Shown: in pieces, positions 26,507 to 36,067 of the stretch
How positions within the stretch are numbered: the stretch's first letter is position 1
How the letters are laid out: each line of letters opens with the position of its first letter
Assembly (NCBI GenBank): GCA_005793295.1
Contig: SXSX01000106.1
Span: 1-39,460, forward strand
Reading direction: 5' to 3'
Origin: Burkholderiales bacterium
GTDB lineage: Bacteria; Pseudomonadota; Gammaproteobacteria; Burkholderiales; Burkholderiaceae_C
Length of the DNA: 39,460 nucleotides
The notes under the pieces: generated by a model
The model's database searches: none
What the model saw: the letters and a program-made list of their open reading frames with translations, nothing else
Told to the model about the DNA's origin: nothing
Translations under genes and position numbers: made by a program

Positions 26507-27721
26507 TTACCTTTGGGTTGTGAGCCAACGCTCCAAACGTGCCACTCCATCTGTCAATCGCGCAAGGTCTTTAGATGCGAAACACCAGCGCAACCATGCC
26601 GCTGATTCTGGAGCAAACGCACTGCCTGGGGCCAAGCCCAGCCCCGCTTCAGTGACCAAGCGCTTGGCAGTGGCTAGCGAATCGGTATGGCCAGGGAGTT
26701 GAAAAAAAGCATACATCCCTCCCTTAGGGTTGGCTACTTGAACGCCCGGTAAGGTTTGCAGCGCGGGAATTAAGGTGTCGCGGCACGCTTTGAGGTGTTG
26801 GACCAAACGTGGTGTGACCTCTTCTCGGCGCTCTAAAGCCACGATGCCTGCGCGTTGGGTGAACACGCTGGCACACGAGGTGTTGAATTCAATGAGCTTG
26901 CCCATGGCTGCTTCCATGCTTGGCGGCATCACCAACCAACCCAAGCGCCAGCCTGTCATCAAATAGCTTTTTGAAAAACTATGTACCACCACCAAGCGGT
27001 CCTCGGGCGCTGCAAGGTCTAAGAAACTCGGAGCACAGCCGTTGCGGGTCGGCTCGTAATACAGGTTTTCATACACCTCGTCGGCCAAAATCCACGTCCC
27101 TGTTGTGCGGCAGTGTTGAAGAATGGCAGTTTGTTCTTCCCGGCTGAGTGTCCAACAGGTGGGGTTGTTGGGCGCGTTAACGATCAACAATTTGGTATGG
27201 GCTGAGATCTGAGATAACAGCTTAGGCAGGTCCAGTGTCCAAGCTCCCGCCTCACCCGCCAAACTGCTTTGCGTCTGCGCCGTCAAGGCAACGGTCCTCA
27301 GTTGTGCGCCCATGATCACAGCCTGCGCCGTCAGGTTGGGCCACACCGGCGTGACCGCCACCACTTCGTCACCCGCATCCACCAGCGCTTGCACCGCGAG
27401 CATCAAGGCATTCACGCCGCCGGCTGTCACTGCAATCCTCTGGGCTTGAATAGGGGCGTGGCCTTCAGGCGCTGTGTGCTTTTGGGTCATCGCTTGCGCA
27501 ATCGCTTCGCGCAGCTCAGGAAGGCCCAGGTTGTGGGCGTAAAACGTTTCGCCCCGCTGCAAGGAATCTATCGCCGCTTGGCGAATGAAGTCAGGTGTGA
27601 CTTCATCGCTTTCCCCAAACCAAAAAGCCAATACGTCTCTGCGCCCTAAACCGGCGTTGGCGACTTCCCGTATCTTGGATTCTTCAAGATTAAGGATGGC
27701 GCGACGCATAGACCCCGTCAA
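26507..27721 (-). CDS. PLP-dependent class I/II aminotransferase
   Basis: LLIVNAPNNPTCWTLSREEQTAIL, ADEVYENLYYE, VVVHSFSKSYLMTGWRLGWLV (PLP Lys). Confidence 0.93.
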   Translation of the reverse strand: MTGSMRRAILNLEESKIREVANAGLGRRDVLAFWFGESDEVTPDFIRQAAIDSLQRGETFYAHNLGLPELREAIAQAMTQKHTAPEGHAPIQAQRIAVTAGGVNALMLAVQALVDAGDEVVAVTPVWPNLTAQAVIMGAQLRTVALTAQTQSSLAGEAGAWTLDLPKLLSQISAHTKLLIVNAPNNPTCWTLSREEQTAILQHCRTTGTWILADEVYENLYYEPTRNGCAPSFLDLAAPEDRLVVVHSFSKSYLMTGWRLGWLVMPPSMEAAMGKLIEFNTSCASVFTQRAGIVALERREEVTPRLVQHLKACRDTLIPALQTLPGVQVANPKGGMYAFFQLPGHTDSLATAKRLVTEAGLGLAPGSAFAPESAAWLRWCFASKDLARLTDGVARLERWLTTQR

Positions 27722-28713
27722 TCTAATTTAGCGCCAGAGGCTTTGACAACCTTAGACCACTTGGCCAATTCTCCTTTGATAAAGCCATCAAACTGCGCTC
27801 CGGCCAAGTTCGGGAATTCTGCACCTTGGCTGGCCCAGGTTGCTTTGGCCTCGTCGGTCAGGCAGGCGCGGCGAATTTCTTCAGTGGCCCGCGTTTGGGC
27901 ATCAAGGGGTGTGGCCTTAGGTGCCCATATGCCATACCAGGTACTTACGGTGTAGTCAGGCAAGCCCAGTTCGGCTGAACAAGGCACATCAGGAAACGCC
28001 GCGTTGCGTTTGGCGCCTGACACCATCAAAGCCTTGATTCGGCCGCCTTTGATATGGGCAGCGGATGACCCCAGGCCATCGAACATCATGTCTACATTAC
28101 CCGCAATTAAATCTTGCAAGGCGGGGCCTGCGCCGCGGTAGGGAATGTGGGTGATGAAAGTTTTCGTTTGAAGCTTGAACAATTCGCCAGCCAAATGGTG
28201 CGAGGTTCCGCCGCCGGCAGATCCATAATTGAGTTTGCCGGGGTTTTTACGAACAAAGTCGAGGAACTCTTTGAAGTTGTTCACTGGAACTTTTTTGGGA
28301 TTCACCACCAAAATTTGAGGGACGCTGGCCACCAAAATCAGGGGCGAAAAATCACGCTCAATGTCGTAATCGAGCTTGGGATACATATACGGTGCAATCG
28401 TGTGGTGTACCGCGCCCATGAACAATGTGTAACCGTCTGGTGCTGCCTTAGCGGCAATGCCTGCGCCCAAGGTTCCTCCTGCGCCACCCTTGTTGTCAAT
28501 AATGAGCTGCTTTTCTGTCAGCCGCGCAAACTGCGCTGCCATAGGACGGGCAAAGGCGTCCGTGCCGCCGCCCGCAGGAAACGGAACCACCATGGTGACC
28601 GGCTTGGCTGGCCATGAGGCTTGTGCAAAGCTCGGAAGTGTCAGGCCAGTTGCGCCTGCTGCAGCCCATTGCAGCAGGCTGCGCCGCTGAAGCAAATTTT
28701 TGGAATTCAACAT
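27718..28713 (-). CDS. Bug/TctC-family tripartite tricarboxylate transporter substrate-binding protein
   Basis: PAKPVTMVVPFPAGGGTDAFARPMAAQFARLTEKQLIIDNKGGAGGTLGAGIAAKAAPDGYTLFM; ATGA overlap with aminotransferase gene. Confidence 0.93.
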   Translation of the reverse strand: MLNSKNLLQRRSLLQWAAAGATGLTLPSFAQASWPAKPVTMVVPFPAGGGTDAFARPMAAQFARLTEKQLIIDNKGGAGGTLGAGIAAKAAPDGYTLFMGAVHHTIAPYMYPKLDYDIERDFSPLILVASVPQILVVNPKKVPVNNFKEFLDFVRKNPGKLNYGSAGGGTSHHLAGELFKLQTKTFITHIPYRGAGPALQDLIAGNVDMMFDGLGSSAAHIKGGRIKALMVSGAKRNAAFPDVPCSAELGLPDYTVSTWYGIWAPKATPLDAQTRATEEIRRACLTDEAKATWASQGAEFPNLAGAQFDGFIKGELAKWSKVVKASGAKLD

Positions 28714-28739
28714 AAGAAGTCTCTCCTCTTTATAAGATT

Positions 28740-28919
28740 GTGAACTGCCAGTCGCCTACGGGGATAAGGCGCTGCGCGTGCATCGTACCGCTATTTTTAA
28801 TAGCCGTTGCTCAAGTTGTTCGCTTCTCTTGGATAATTGGTATCAGCGACCAATGGCGAGTTTGCTTTCGTTGGAATACCGAGGGCGCTTTTGATGTTGA
28901 AATTGTGGATTACCACTAA
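28740..28919 (+). pseudogene. Truncated HigB/RelE-type toxin remnant (C-terminal part only)
   Basis: In the frame ending TAA at 28917-28919: ISDQWRVCFRWNTEGAFDVEIVDYH*, matching the HigB C-terminus; upstream of the match the frame loses family-like sequence and stops at 28713-28715. Not in the supplied ORF track because no ATG. Confidence 0.65.
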
Positions 28920-28929
28920 AGGAATTGAA

Positions 28930-29229
28930 ATGAGACAGGTAGCTGCCGTCACCCCTGGTGAAATGCTTGAACAAGAATTTCTCAAACCATTGGGTTTATC
29001 CAAATACAAACTGGCGAAAGACCTTGGTATTCCCGCACAACGCATCGGCGATATCGTCGCAGGCAAGCGGGCCATCACCGCTGACACCGATCTGCGCTTA
29101 TGCCGGTATTTTGGGCTCAGCGATGGGTGGTGGTTGCGTGGTCAAGGCAATTACGACATGGCAGTAACCCGTGAAAAAATGGGCGAGGCATTGGAAAAAA
29201 TTCAGCGCTGCACTTTGCTGGCAGCTTAA
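28930..29229 (+). CDS. higA: HigA-family antitoxin (XRE HTH)
   Basis: 99 aa, AAVTPGEMLEQEFLKPLGLSKYKLAKDLGIPAQRIGDIVAGKRAITADTDLRLCRYFGLSDGWWLRGQGNYDM; ATG at 28930. Confidence 0.92.
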   Translation: MRQVAAVTPGEMLEQEFLKPLGLSKYKLAKDLGIPAQRIGDIVAGKRAITADTDLRLCRYFGLSDGWWLRGQGNYDMAVTREKMGEALEKIQRCTLLAA

Positions 29230-29251
29230 AACCGTTTTAGAAGTTTAGAAA

Positions 29252-29716
29252 ATGATAGATGGAGCCGTCAAAAAGTCGATTCAGTCTAGCGTCTTATGCT
29301 GGTTGGCCACAGTAGATGCATCGGGGCAACCCCATGTTTCTCCCAAAGAGATTTTTGCGGCGGTAGATGAAACGCATGTGGTGATTGCCCATATTGCCTC
29401 GCCCCATACCGTGCGCAATATCGCCAGCCATCCAAAAGTTTGTTTGAGTTTTGTGGATGTATTTGTACAAAAAGGTTTCAAACTTCAAGGTCTCGCCCGC
29501 ATCGTCAAAGCTGCCGACCCCGAGTATTTAACATGGGCAGAACCCTTGCTGGTAATGGTTGAAGGCAAATTCAAAATTCCAAGTGCCATCGTGGTGGAAG
29601 TGCAAACCGTTGACCCGATCTTGGCACCCAGTTATCGGTTTTATCCAGAAGCCACGACAGAACACGACCAAATTGCCTCCGCCATGCGCCGATACGGGGT
29701 TCAACCCAGAGATTGA
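29252..29716 (+). CDS. Pyridoxamine 5'-phosphate oxidase-like (PPOX) flavin-binding protein
   Basis: LCWLATVDASGQPHVSPKEIFAAVDETHVVIAHIASPHTVRNIASHPKVCLSFVDVFVQKGFKLQG. Confidence 0.85.
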   Translation: MIDGAVKKSIQSSVLCWLATVDASGQPHVSPKEIFAAVDETHVVIAHIASPHTVRNIASHPKVCLSFVDVFVQKGFKLQGLARIVKAADPEYLTWAEPLLVMVEGKFKIPSAIVVEVQTVDPILAPSYRFYPEATTEHDQIASAMRRYGVQPRD

Positions 29717-29728
29717 ATCGGTGACGCT

Positions 29729-31255
29729 TTAAAACCGCGGCAAATCTGGGTGCTTGATTTGCCCACCGCGCACCAGCATCTTCCCGTACTCAGCGCAACG
29801 CTGCAGGGTCGGAATCACTTTGCCCGGGTTGAGCAAGGCACGGGGATCAAAGGCGTGTTTGATGGCAAGCATCTGGGCGTTTTCCTCGGCGGAGAACTGC
29901 ACGCACATGCTGTTGAGTTTTTCAACACCGACGCCGTGCTCGCCGGTCACGGTTCCGCCCATGGCGACACTGGTCTCTAAGATGTCGGCTCCGAAAAGTT
30001 CACAGCGGTGAAGTTGGTCCGGGTCGCTGGCATCGAACATGATCAACGGGTGTAAATTTCCGTCACCGGCGTGAAACACGTTGGCGCAACGAAGCTGGTA
30101 TTTCTTTTCCATTTCCCCAATCGCCAACAAAATATCAGCCAAGCGTTTGCGCGGAATGGTGCTGTCCATGCACATGTAATCGGGGCTGATGCGGCCCGAC
30201 GCTGGGAACGCGTTTTTGCGGCCACTCCAAAATTTCAAACGTTCTGCTTCCGATTGGCTGACAGCAATGGCGGTCGCGCCGTTTTGGCGCAAGACATCAC
30301 TCATGCGGCCGATTTCTTCTTCGACTTCTTCAGGCGTTCCGTCACTTTCGCACAGCAAAATCGCCGCAGCGTTCAGGTCATAGCCGGCGTGAACAAAATC
30401 CTCAACCGCGGCGGTCATGGGCTTGTCCATCATCTCCAAACCCGCAGGAATAATGCCTTCGGCGATTACCGCAGCCACCGCGTCCCCAGCTTTTCTTACA
30501 TCGTCGAAGCTCGCCATGATGCAGCGGGCGAGTTGCGGCTTAGGGACGAGTTTGACCAAGACTTCGGTGGTCACAGCCAACATGCCTTCGCTGCCGACGA
30601 CCAAGCTCATCAGGTCGTAGCCGGGCGTGTCTAAGGCCTCTGCGCCAAATTCAATCGGGTCGCCTTCCACCGTAAACCCCCGAACTTTCAAAATATTGTG
30701 CAGGGTTAAACCGTATTTCAGACAATGGACACCGCCGGAGTTTTCAGCAACGTTGCCACCGATCGTGCAGGCGATTTGGCTGCTGGGGTCGGGCGCGTAA
30801 TACAAGCCGTAGGACGCTGCGGCTTCGCTGATAGCGAGGTTGCGAACGCCGCATTGAACGAGCGCGGTCCGGCTACGGGCGTCGATTTTGACGATGCGGT
30901 TGAACTTTGCCAAGGACAAGGTCACGCCGCGGGCGTGGGGCATCGCCCCGCCCGACAAGCCCGTTCCTGCACCCCGAGCGACAACCGGCACGCGCAAGAC
31001 GTGGCAGGTTTGAAGTACGGCCCTCACCTGGGCTTCATCTTCTGGCAAAGCCACCACCAAAGGCCGCTGGCGATAAGCAGTTAAGCCGTCACACTCATAC
31101 GCGGTGGTGTCCTCAGTTTGGTACAGCAGGGCGTGGTAAGGTAAAACCTGGCGCAAGGCTTGCACAATCAGCGCCTGCAAAGCCGCTTTATCAAGCAGGT
31201 CGTGGCCTGTGGCTTGGGTGGCAGCACGGGCAGCAGAGGGAAGAGGGGCGTTCAT
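29729..31255 (-). CDS. FAD-linked oxidase, glycolate oxidase subunit GlcD-like
   Basis: RVPVVARGAGTGLSGGAMPHARGVTLSLAKFNRIVKID (FAD-binding 4), VAENSGGVHCLKYGLTLHNIL, NVFHAGDGNLHPLIMFD, VTGEHGVGVEKL. Likely start MNAPLPSAARAAT at 31255. Confidence 0.93.
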   Translation of the reverse strand: MNAPLPSAARAATQATGHDLLDKAALQALIVQALRQVLPYHALLYQTEDTTAYECDGLTAYRQRPLVVALPEDEAQVRAVLQTCHVLRVPVVARGAGTGLSGGAMPHARGVTLSLAKFNRIVKIDARSRTALVQCGVRNLAISEAAASYGLYYAPDPSSQIACTIGGNVAENSGGVHCLKYGLTLHNILKVRGFTVEGDPIEFGAEALDTPGYDLMSLVVGSEGMLAVTTEVLVKLVPKPQLARCIMASFDDVRKAGDAVAAVIAEGIIPAGLEMMDKPMTAAVEDFVHAGYDLNAAAILLCESDGTPEEVEEEIGRMSDVLRQNGATAIAVSQSEAERLKFWSGRKNAFPASGRISPDYMCMDSTIPRKRLADILLAIGEMEKKYQLRCANVFHAGDGNLHPLIMFDASDPDQLHRCELFGADILETSVAMGGTVTGEHGVGVEKLNSMCVQFSAEENAQMLAIKHAFDPRALLNPGKVIPTLQRCAEYGKMLVRGGQIKHPDLPRF

Positions 31256-31358
31256 TGGCTTTACTGTAAAGGAACTCGGCCCGGTAGTGCGTGAAGAATC
31301 TTTCAGCGCTGCGTGAAATTGAGGGCTTGAAGGTGCGCCCGGCGGACGCCAGGCTTGT

Positions 31359-32246
31359 CTAAGCCAACACTTGTTTGAGCCATTCGGCAAAGGCGGCGCA
31401 CTCCCAGCGGTCCATCATTCCAGTGCGCCAGCACAGGTAATGGGCGTGGGGGCTCGGTACATTGGTGACAAAAGGCGCACTGCTGCCTAAGCGAACTAGC
31501 GAGCCGTTGTCCAACCAAGGAGCGCCCAACTTCAGGCGCACCAGCGCCACGCCCATGCCTGCAGCCGCGCCGTCGCACATCAGCCCAATGTCATTGAACT
31601 GCGATCCATCCACTGGCTCGGGCCAATCCAAACCGTTGGCAGCAAACCAGCTGCGCCAAGGCTCCAAAGGGCTGCGCAACAAAGCCACCCGCTCTAAATC
31701 TTGGGCTGTCTCAAACGGGCCGTGTTCGCGCACAAAGGTGGGCGAGGCCAAGGGCGTGATGACGTCTTTGGTTAAACACACAAACTCCAAGTCGGCGTAG
31801 CGCCCTGCGCCAAAGCGCACGGTAAGGTCTGCATCTTCGGCAACCACGTCTAACAAAGGAATAGAGACCTGCATGGTCACATCAATTTCCGGATAGGCTT
31901 CGGTGAACTCGCGCAAGCGGGGAATCACAATCGAGCGGGCAAAGGTGGGGGTGACTGCCAAGCGCAGCTTGCGCTTGGCAGAGACTGCACTGGCACTGGG
32001 GAATTTTTGCAAAATCGCCAAACCTTCGCGCACATGGGCGAGGTATTCGCTGCCCTCGGTCGTCAGAGAAAAGTCCGCCCGACCAAACAGTTTGGTGCCA
32101 ATAATTTGCTCCAACTGGCGTACCCGGTGACTCACCGCGCTCGGGGTGACAAACAATTCTTCCGAGGCTTGGGTCACGCTGCGCAAACGCGCCAGCGCCT
32201 CAAAGGTTAGCAGGCATTGGATAGGGGGAATGCGGGCAAGGCTCAT
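31359..32246 (-). CDS. LysR-family transcriptional regulator
   Basis: IQCLLTFEALARLRSVTQASEELFVTPSAVSHRVRQLEQIIGTKLFGRADFSLTTEGSEYL; start MSLARIPP at 32246. Confidence 0.95.
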   Translation of the reverse strand: MSLARIPPIQCLLTFEALARLRSVTQASEELFVTPSAVSHRVRQLEQIIGTKLFGRADFSLTTEGSEYLAHVREGLAILQKFPSASAVSAKRKLRLAVTPTFARSIVIPRLREFTEAYPEIDVTMQVSIPLLDVVAEDADLTVRFGAGRYADLEFVCLTKDVITPLASPTFVREHGPFETAQDLERVALLRSPLEPWRSWFAANGLDWPEPVDGSQFNDIGLMCDGAAAGMGVALVRLKLGAPWLDNGSLVRLGSSAPFVTNVPSPHAHYLCWRTGMMDRWECAAFAEWLKQVLA

Positions 32247-32328
32247 AGCGCTCACTATAATTCGCGACCCTTGCAAATACAGGGGCTTTGCATGTTTATT
32301 TTGCCTCTTTCATCCAACCGGAGTTGCT

Positions 32329-33174
32329 GTGTCTGATTTCATCGCGGTGTTTCCGCAGTACCTCCTGCCCAAACGAGCGCTCACCGTCTTTGGCGGTTGG
32401 GTCGCCACCCGCCGCTGGGGCAAAGCAACTACTTGCTTGATTGCGTGGTTTGTCAAACGCTACGACGTCAATATGAACGAAGCAGCCAATACGGATCTGG
32501 CAAGCTACACCAGCTTTAACGACTTTTTTATCCGCGCTTTGCGCCCGGGTGTGCGGCCGCTGGCCAATGCCCCCTTCGTCTGCCCGGTAGACGGGGCGAT
32601 CAGCCAGTTTGGCGCCATCCAAGCCGACCAAATTTTTCAAGCCAAGGGCCATGCCTACAGCACGACTGCGCTGGTCGGCGGGGATAAGGCGCTAGCCTCC
32701 GAGTTTCTTGACGGCAGTTTTGCCACGCTGTACTTGAGCCCGCGCGATTACCACCGCATCCACATGCCCTGTGCAGGCAGGCTTCGCAGCATGGTCTATG
32801 TGCCCGGCGACCTGTTCTCTGTCAACCCCAAAACTGCGCGGGGGGTGCCGGGTTTGTTTGCGCGAAACGAGCGCGTGGTGTGTGTCTTCGACACCGAATT
32901 TGGGCCTCTGGTAATGGCCTTGGTGGGGGCGACCGTGGTCGGCAGCATGGCCACCGTCTGGCACGGCGTCGTCAACCCGCCGCGCTTACCGCAGGTCACA
33001 AAATGGCATTACGACGAGAGCGACATTACCCTTTTGCGAGGCGAAGAGCTAGGACGCTTTCTCTTAGGCTCCACCGTGGTGATGCTTTTTTCCAAAGGCG
33101 CTTTGGATTGGAACGCAAAATGGCAAGCCACGTTACCGGTGCGCATGGGCGAGGCCATGGCGCAAGCCCAGTAG
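32329..33174 (+). CDS. psd: Phosphatidylserine decarboxylase
   Basis: SYTSFNDFFIRALRPGVRPL, VCPVDGAISQFGAI, YLSPRDYHRIHMPCAGRL, RNERVVCVFDTEFGPLVMALVGATVVGSM, LGST motif in GRFLLGSTVVMLF; probable GTG start at 32329. Confidence 0.93.
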   Translation: MSDFIAVFPQYLLPKRALTVFGGWVATRRWGKATTCLIAWFVKRYDVNMNEAANTDLASYTSFNDFFIRALRPGVRPLANAPFVCPVDGAISQFGAIQADQIFQAKGHAYSTTALVGGDKALASEFLDGSFATLYLSPRDYHRIHMPCAGRLRSMVYVPGDLFSVNPKTARGVPGLFARNERVVCVFDTEFGPLVMALVGATVVGSMATVWHGVVNPPRLPQVTKWHYDESDITLLRGEELGRFLLGSTVVMLFSKGALDWNAKWQATLPVRMGEAMAQAQ

Positions 33175-33194
33175 AGCAGCCGATCAAACCCGTT

Positions 33195-33596
33195 TTAATG
33201 AACCAAGACGGGGTTCTGCGCTAACTCTGCGTATTGCGACAGTGTGTCTTCGACTTCTTCTTGGGTCGGCATATTGACCTGCCAAGCGACGATGTGCTGC
33301 TGAAAAAGCTCAGCCCATGAACCATCAAGGTACACCTCTTTACCAGAGCGTTTATCCACAATTTCAAAGCCGTGGCGGGCCAGCATCGGCACCCCTTGGG
33401 GGTATTGGTCGGTTTTCACGTCACTCAACGCCGTATTGCCCGGGCCAGAGGCCGCCTCAGGGCTCATGTTCTGCGATTGGGCGTTGGCCAACATATGGGT
33501 GACGGTGAATGTTTCAGAATCGTAGAGCGTGTGCATGCGGTGGTCTTTGTGGTTTGCCTTCAGGAAAAGACATGGGGTGAGCATCTCACATTTCAA
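33195..33596 (-). CDS. DUF3567-like protein
   Basis: MLARHGFEIVDKRSGKEVYLDGSWAELFQQHIVAWQVNMPTQEEVEDTLSQYAELAQNPVLVH; start probably near MHTLYDSETFTVTHM. Confidence 0.7.
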   Translation of the reverse strand: MKCEMLTPCLFLKANHKDHRMHTLYDSETFTVTHMLANAQSQNMSPEAASGPGNTALSDVKTDQYPQGVPMLARHGFEIVDKRSGKEVYLDGSWAELFQQHIVAWQVNMPTQEEVEDTLSQYAELAQNPVLVH

Positions 33597-33611
33597 GGGT
33601 AACAGGAATTT

Positions 33612-34673
33612 CTAGGGTTTTTGGCTTGAAATCCACTGCATATCCACTTCATCGCCATTGCTTTGGGTTAAACGGATACGGGCGGGCAGGTAATCGAGTT
33701 GGGGTGCCAGCCAAAGTTCGACCCGGGTATCGTATTCCCCAGTTCGCTCGCGCAACAGGGCCACCGCAGGCACGGGGCCCGCATCGAGTTTCAAAATCTC
33801 AGGCTTCCCAACCTGAAAAACCCAGTTTTCTGAGCTGCGGGGCCCGACCGCTTGAAACGGCAAGGGCATGCCTGGCTTGATACGGGTGGGCTCGCCAGCA
33901 AACATCGCCGCCAATTGCATAAAAATACTCAGTTGGTCTTGGGCCAAGGCTTGCAGGGGTGCGTCCGGCGTATTGGCGCTAAAGCTCACCCGCCCTTTTT
34001 GACGTTCGAAATGGGCTGCAACTTCGGAGCGCACTTTGTCGCCAAAACGCAGCGGCTCCAACCCATCCAGCGTGACTTGCCCTTTGCTGGTTTGCACACG
34101 TGCGCCCAACAGAAAGTGGCTGATCTCTAATCGCGCGTCATAGGTTTTACCGTCGTGCAACCACAGCAACTCCCCATTGACGTAGTAATTAAAACTCTTA
34201 ATGACGCCGTGCACTTTGTAGCGCAAACGGGTAGATCCAGGCAGCAGCAGGCTCCACCGAGGGGGGCTTGCGTCTACCTCCGCAACCACAGCAGCTGCAG
34301 CAGGCGACGAGGCGGGTTCAAGCGAGGGGCTTGGGGCTGAAGATTCGGACGGGGACGCTGACGGTAGCGGCTCCGAAGACGCTAGTTCGGTTGCAGGTTG
34401 CACTGTTTCAGCAGATGCAATGGGAGTCGCGGCGCTTGCCGTTTTTTTGGCTACCCGCACCATCGGAGCCACTATCTTCGCGGGCTCTGCGGCCGCGGGG
34501 CGCTCCAAGCGCACGCTTCGGGTAGTGAAAGCGCGGTTCACTTGGCCCTGGGGTTGGGCTTGGGGCCACACCAGCAACGCCTCTGACAACGATTGCAAAA
34601 TCCCGAGATGGCCCAAGAAAACGGCCAGCGCCAAGGCGCAGCCAAGCACCCAAGGCCGCCAGCGTTTAGGCAT
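33612..34673 (-). CDS. DUF3108-like protein with N-terminal TM helix and Pro/Ala/Ser-rich linker
   Basis: Start MPKRWRPWVLGCALALAVFLGHLGIL at 34673; SLLLPGSTRLRYKVHGVIKSFNYYVNGELLWLHDGKTYDARLEIS...PARIRLTQSNGDEVDMQW. Confidence 0.8.
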   Translation of the reverse strand: MPKRWRPWVLGCALALAVFLGHLGILQSLSEALLVWPQAQPQGQVNRAFTTRSVRLERPAAAEPAKIVAPMVRVAKKTASAATPIASAETVQPATELASSEPLPSASPSESSAPSPSLEPASSPAAAAVVAEVDASPPRWSLLLPGSTRLRYKVHGVIKSFNYYVNGELLWLHDGKTYDARLEISHFLLGARVQTSKGQVTLDGLEPLRFGDKVRSEVAAHFERQKGRVSFSANTPDAPLQALAQDQLSIFMQLAAMFAGEPTRIKPGMPLPFQAVGPRSSENWVFQVGKPEILKLDAGPVPAVALLRERTGEYDTRVELWLAPQLDYLPARIRLTQSNGDEVDMQWISSQKP

Positions 34674-35961
34674 GGGGCAAAGCCGCAGCGTGGGCTGCCG
34701 CGCGAAGCTTGTCTTTTTTACTCGGCCGTTTGCCTTTGACACCGCCGTTTCCGCTCATGTCTGTAGCAGTCGTTGTTGCGGTCACATTAGCATTCAAAGT
34801 AGGCTCAAAGCCCTCCACCGTTTCCATAGGAACGGCCAAACCTTGGCGTTTTTCAATCAACCGCCAATGCGCTTGGGTGTCGGCGCTCACCAAGCTCACC
34901 GCCAAACCCGCTTCGCCGGATCTCCCGGTGCGGCCGATGCGGTGGGTGTAATCATCGGCAGATCGCGGCAAGTCGTAGTTAACCACCACAGGTAACTGCA
35001 CCACGTCAATGCCCCGCGCTGCCAAATCAGTCGCAACTACCACGCGAATCCGCGATGCCTTGAAATCATCCAAGACCTGGGTCCGCTTGCCTTGGCTGAG
35101 TTGGCCGTGCAAGGGTTCCGCGTCAATGCCTGCTTTGCGAAGTTTGTCTGCCACAATTTCTGCAGAATACTTCGTCGCTACAAAAACTAAAGCACGGCTC
35201 CAGCCCGAATGCTGCAACAAGTGCCGCAAAAGCTGCGTTCGCGCTCGCGGATCAACGGCAATAGCACGTTGGGTGATATCAGGAACTGAGCCTGGCTTTG
35301 GCAATACATCAATGCACAGCGGCGTGTTCAACAGGCTCTGCGCAAGGGCATTGACTGCCGGCGCGAAGGTAGCGGAGAAAAAGAGGTTTTGGCGCTTTTG
35401 TGGCAGCAAAGCCACCACACGTTGGAGCTCTTCGCTAAAGCCAGCGTCAAGCATGCGGTCGGCTTCGTCTAACACCAAGGTTCGCACCGCGCCTAATGCC
35501 AAAGCGTTGTGGTCAACCAAGTCCAATAGCCTGCCGGGCGTTGCAACTACGATATCGGTTCCCCGGCGCAAGCCCATCATTTGCGGGTTGATCGACACAC
35601 CACCAAACACCACCGTGATTTTGAGAGGCTGCGGCAAAGACTGTGCTAGTCCTTTGAAAACCTCACCCACCTGTACCGCCAGTTCACGGGTCGGGACCAC
35701 GACCAGCGTGTGGGCTCGGCGCTCCCATGATGCGGCGCGGCCTGCCACCGCATCCTCCAAAGCACGCTGCAAAAGCGGCAAAGCAAACGCCGCCGTTTTA
35801 CCTGAGCCCGTTTGGGCACAGGCCAAAACATCTTGGCCTTGGAGCACAGCGGCAATGGCTTGGGTTTGAACCGGGGTGGGCTCCTTAAAGCCTGCAGCAC
35901 GGGCGGCAGCGCACAAGTCGGTAGACAAACCAAGAAGAGAAAAAGGCATTCGGGGCAACAA
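34666..35961 (-). CDS. rhlE: DEAD-box ATP-dependent RNA helicase (RhlE-like)
   Basis: ACAQTGSGKTAAFALPLLQ, VLDEADRMLDAGF, FSATF, ATDLAARGIDV, YTHRIGRTGRSGE. Confidence 0.93.
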   Translation of the reverse strand: MLPRMPFSLLGLSTDLCAAARAAGFKEPTPVQTQAIAAVLQGQDVLACAQTGSGKTAAFALPLLQRALEDAVAGRAASWERRAHTLVVVPTRELAVQVGEVFKGLAQSLPQPLKITVVFGGVSINPQMMGLRRGTDIVVATPGRLLDLVDHNALALGAVRTLVLDEADRMLDAGFSEELQRVVALLPQKRQNLFFSATFAPAVNALAQSLLNTPLCIDVLPKPGSVPDITQRAIAVDPRARTQLLRHLLQHSGWSRALVFVATKYSAEIVADKLRKAGIDAEPLHGQLSQGKRTQVLDDFKASRIRVVVATDLAARGIDVVQLPVVVNYDLPRSADDYTHRIGRTGRSGEAGLAVSLVSADTQAHWRLIEKRQGLAVPMETVEGFEPTLNANVTATTTATDMSGNGGVKGKRPSKKDKLRAAAHAAALPHA

Positions 35962-36067
35962 TCAGTGAGGCGCGACTCCTGAAAAATTCAGGATGAACAC
36001 CCCCGATTTTGCCCCGAGTTAGTGAACCTACCGAAACGTCGCTTTTAGCGACGCCCGCCAAGTGCCA

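Noticed and set aside
28797-29087. 96-aa - strand ORF antisense to higA
   Set aside because: Opposite-strand shadow of a clear HigA and the HigB remnant; no domain features.
28759-32693. Shared 15-nt string CGGGGATAAGGCGCT at 28759-28773 and 32679-32693
   Set aside because: The second copy is within psd coding sequence (GGDKAL); no flanking similarity, so likely coincidental rather than a mobile repeat.
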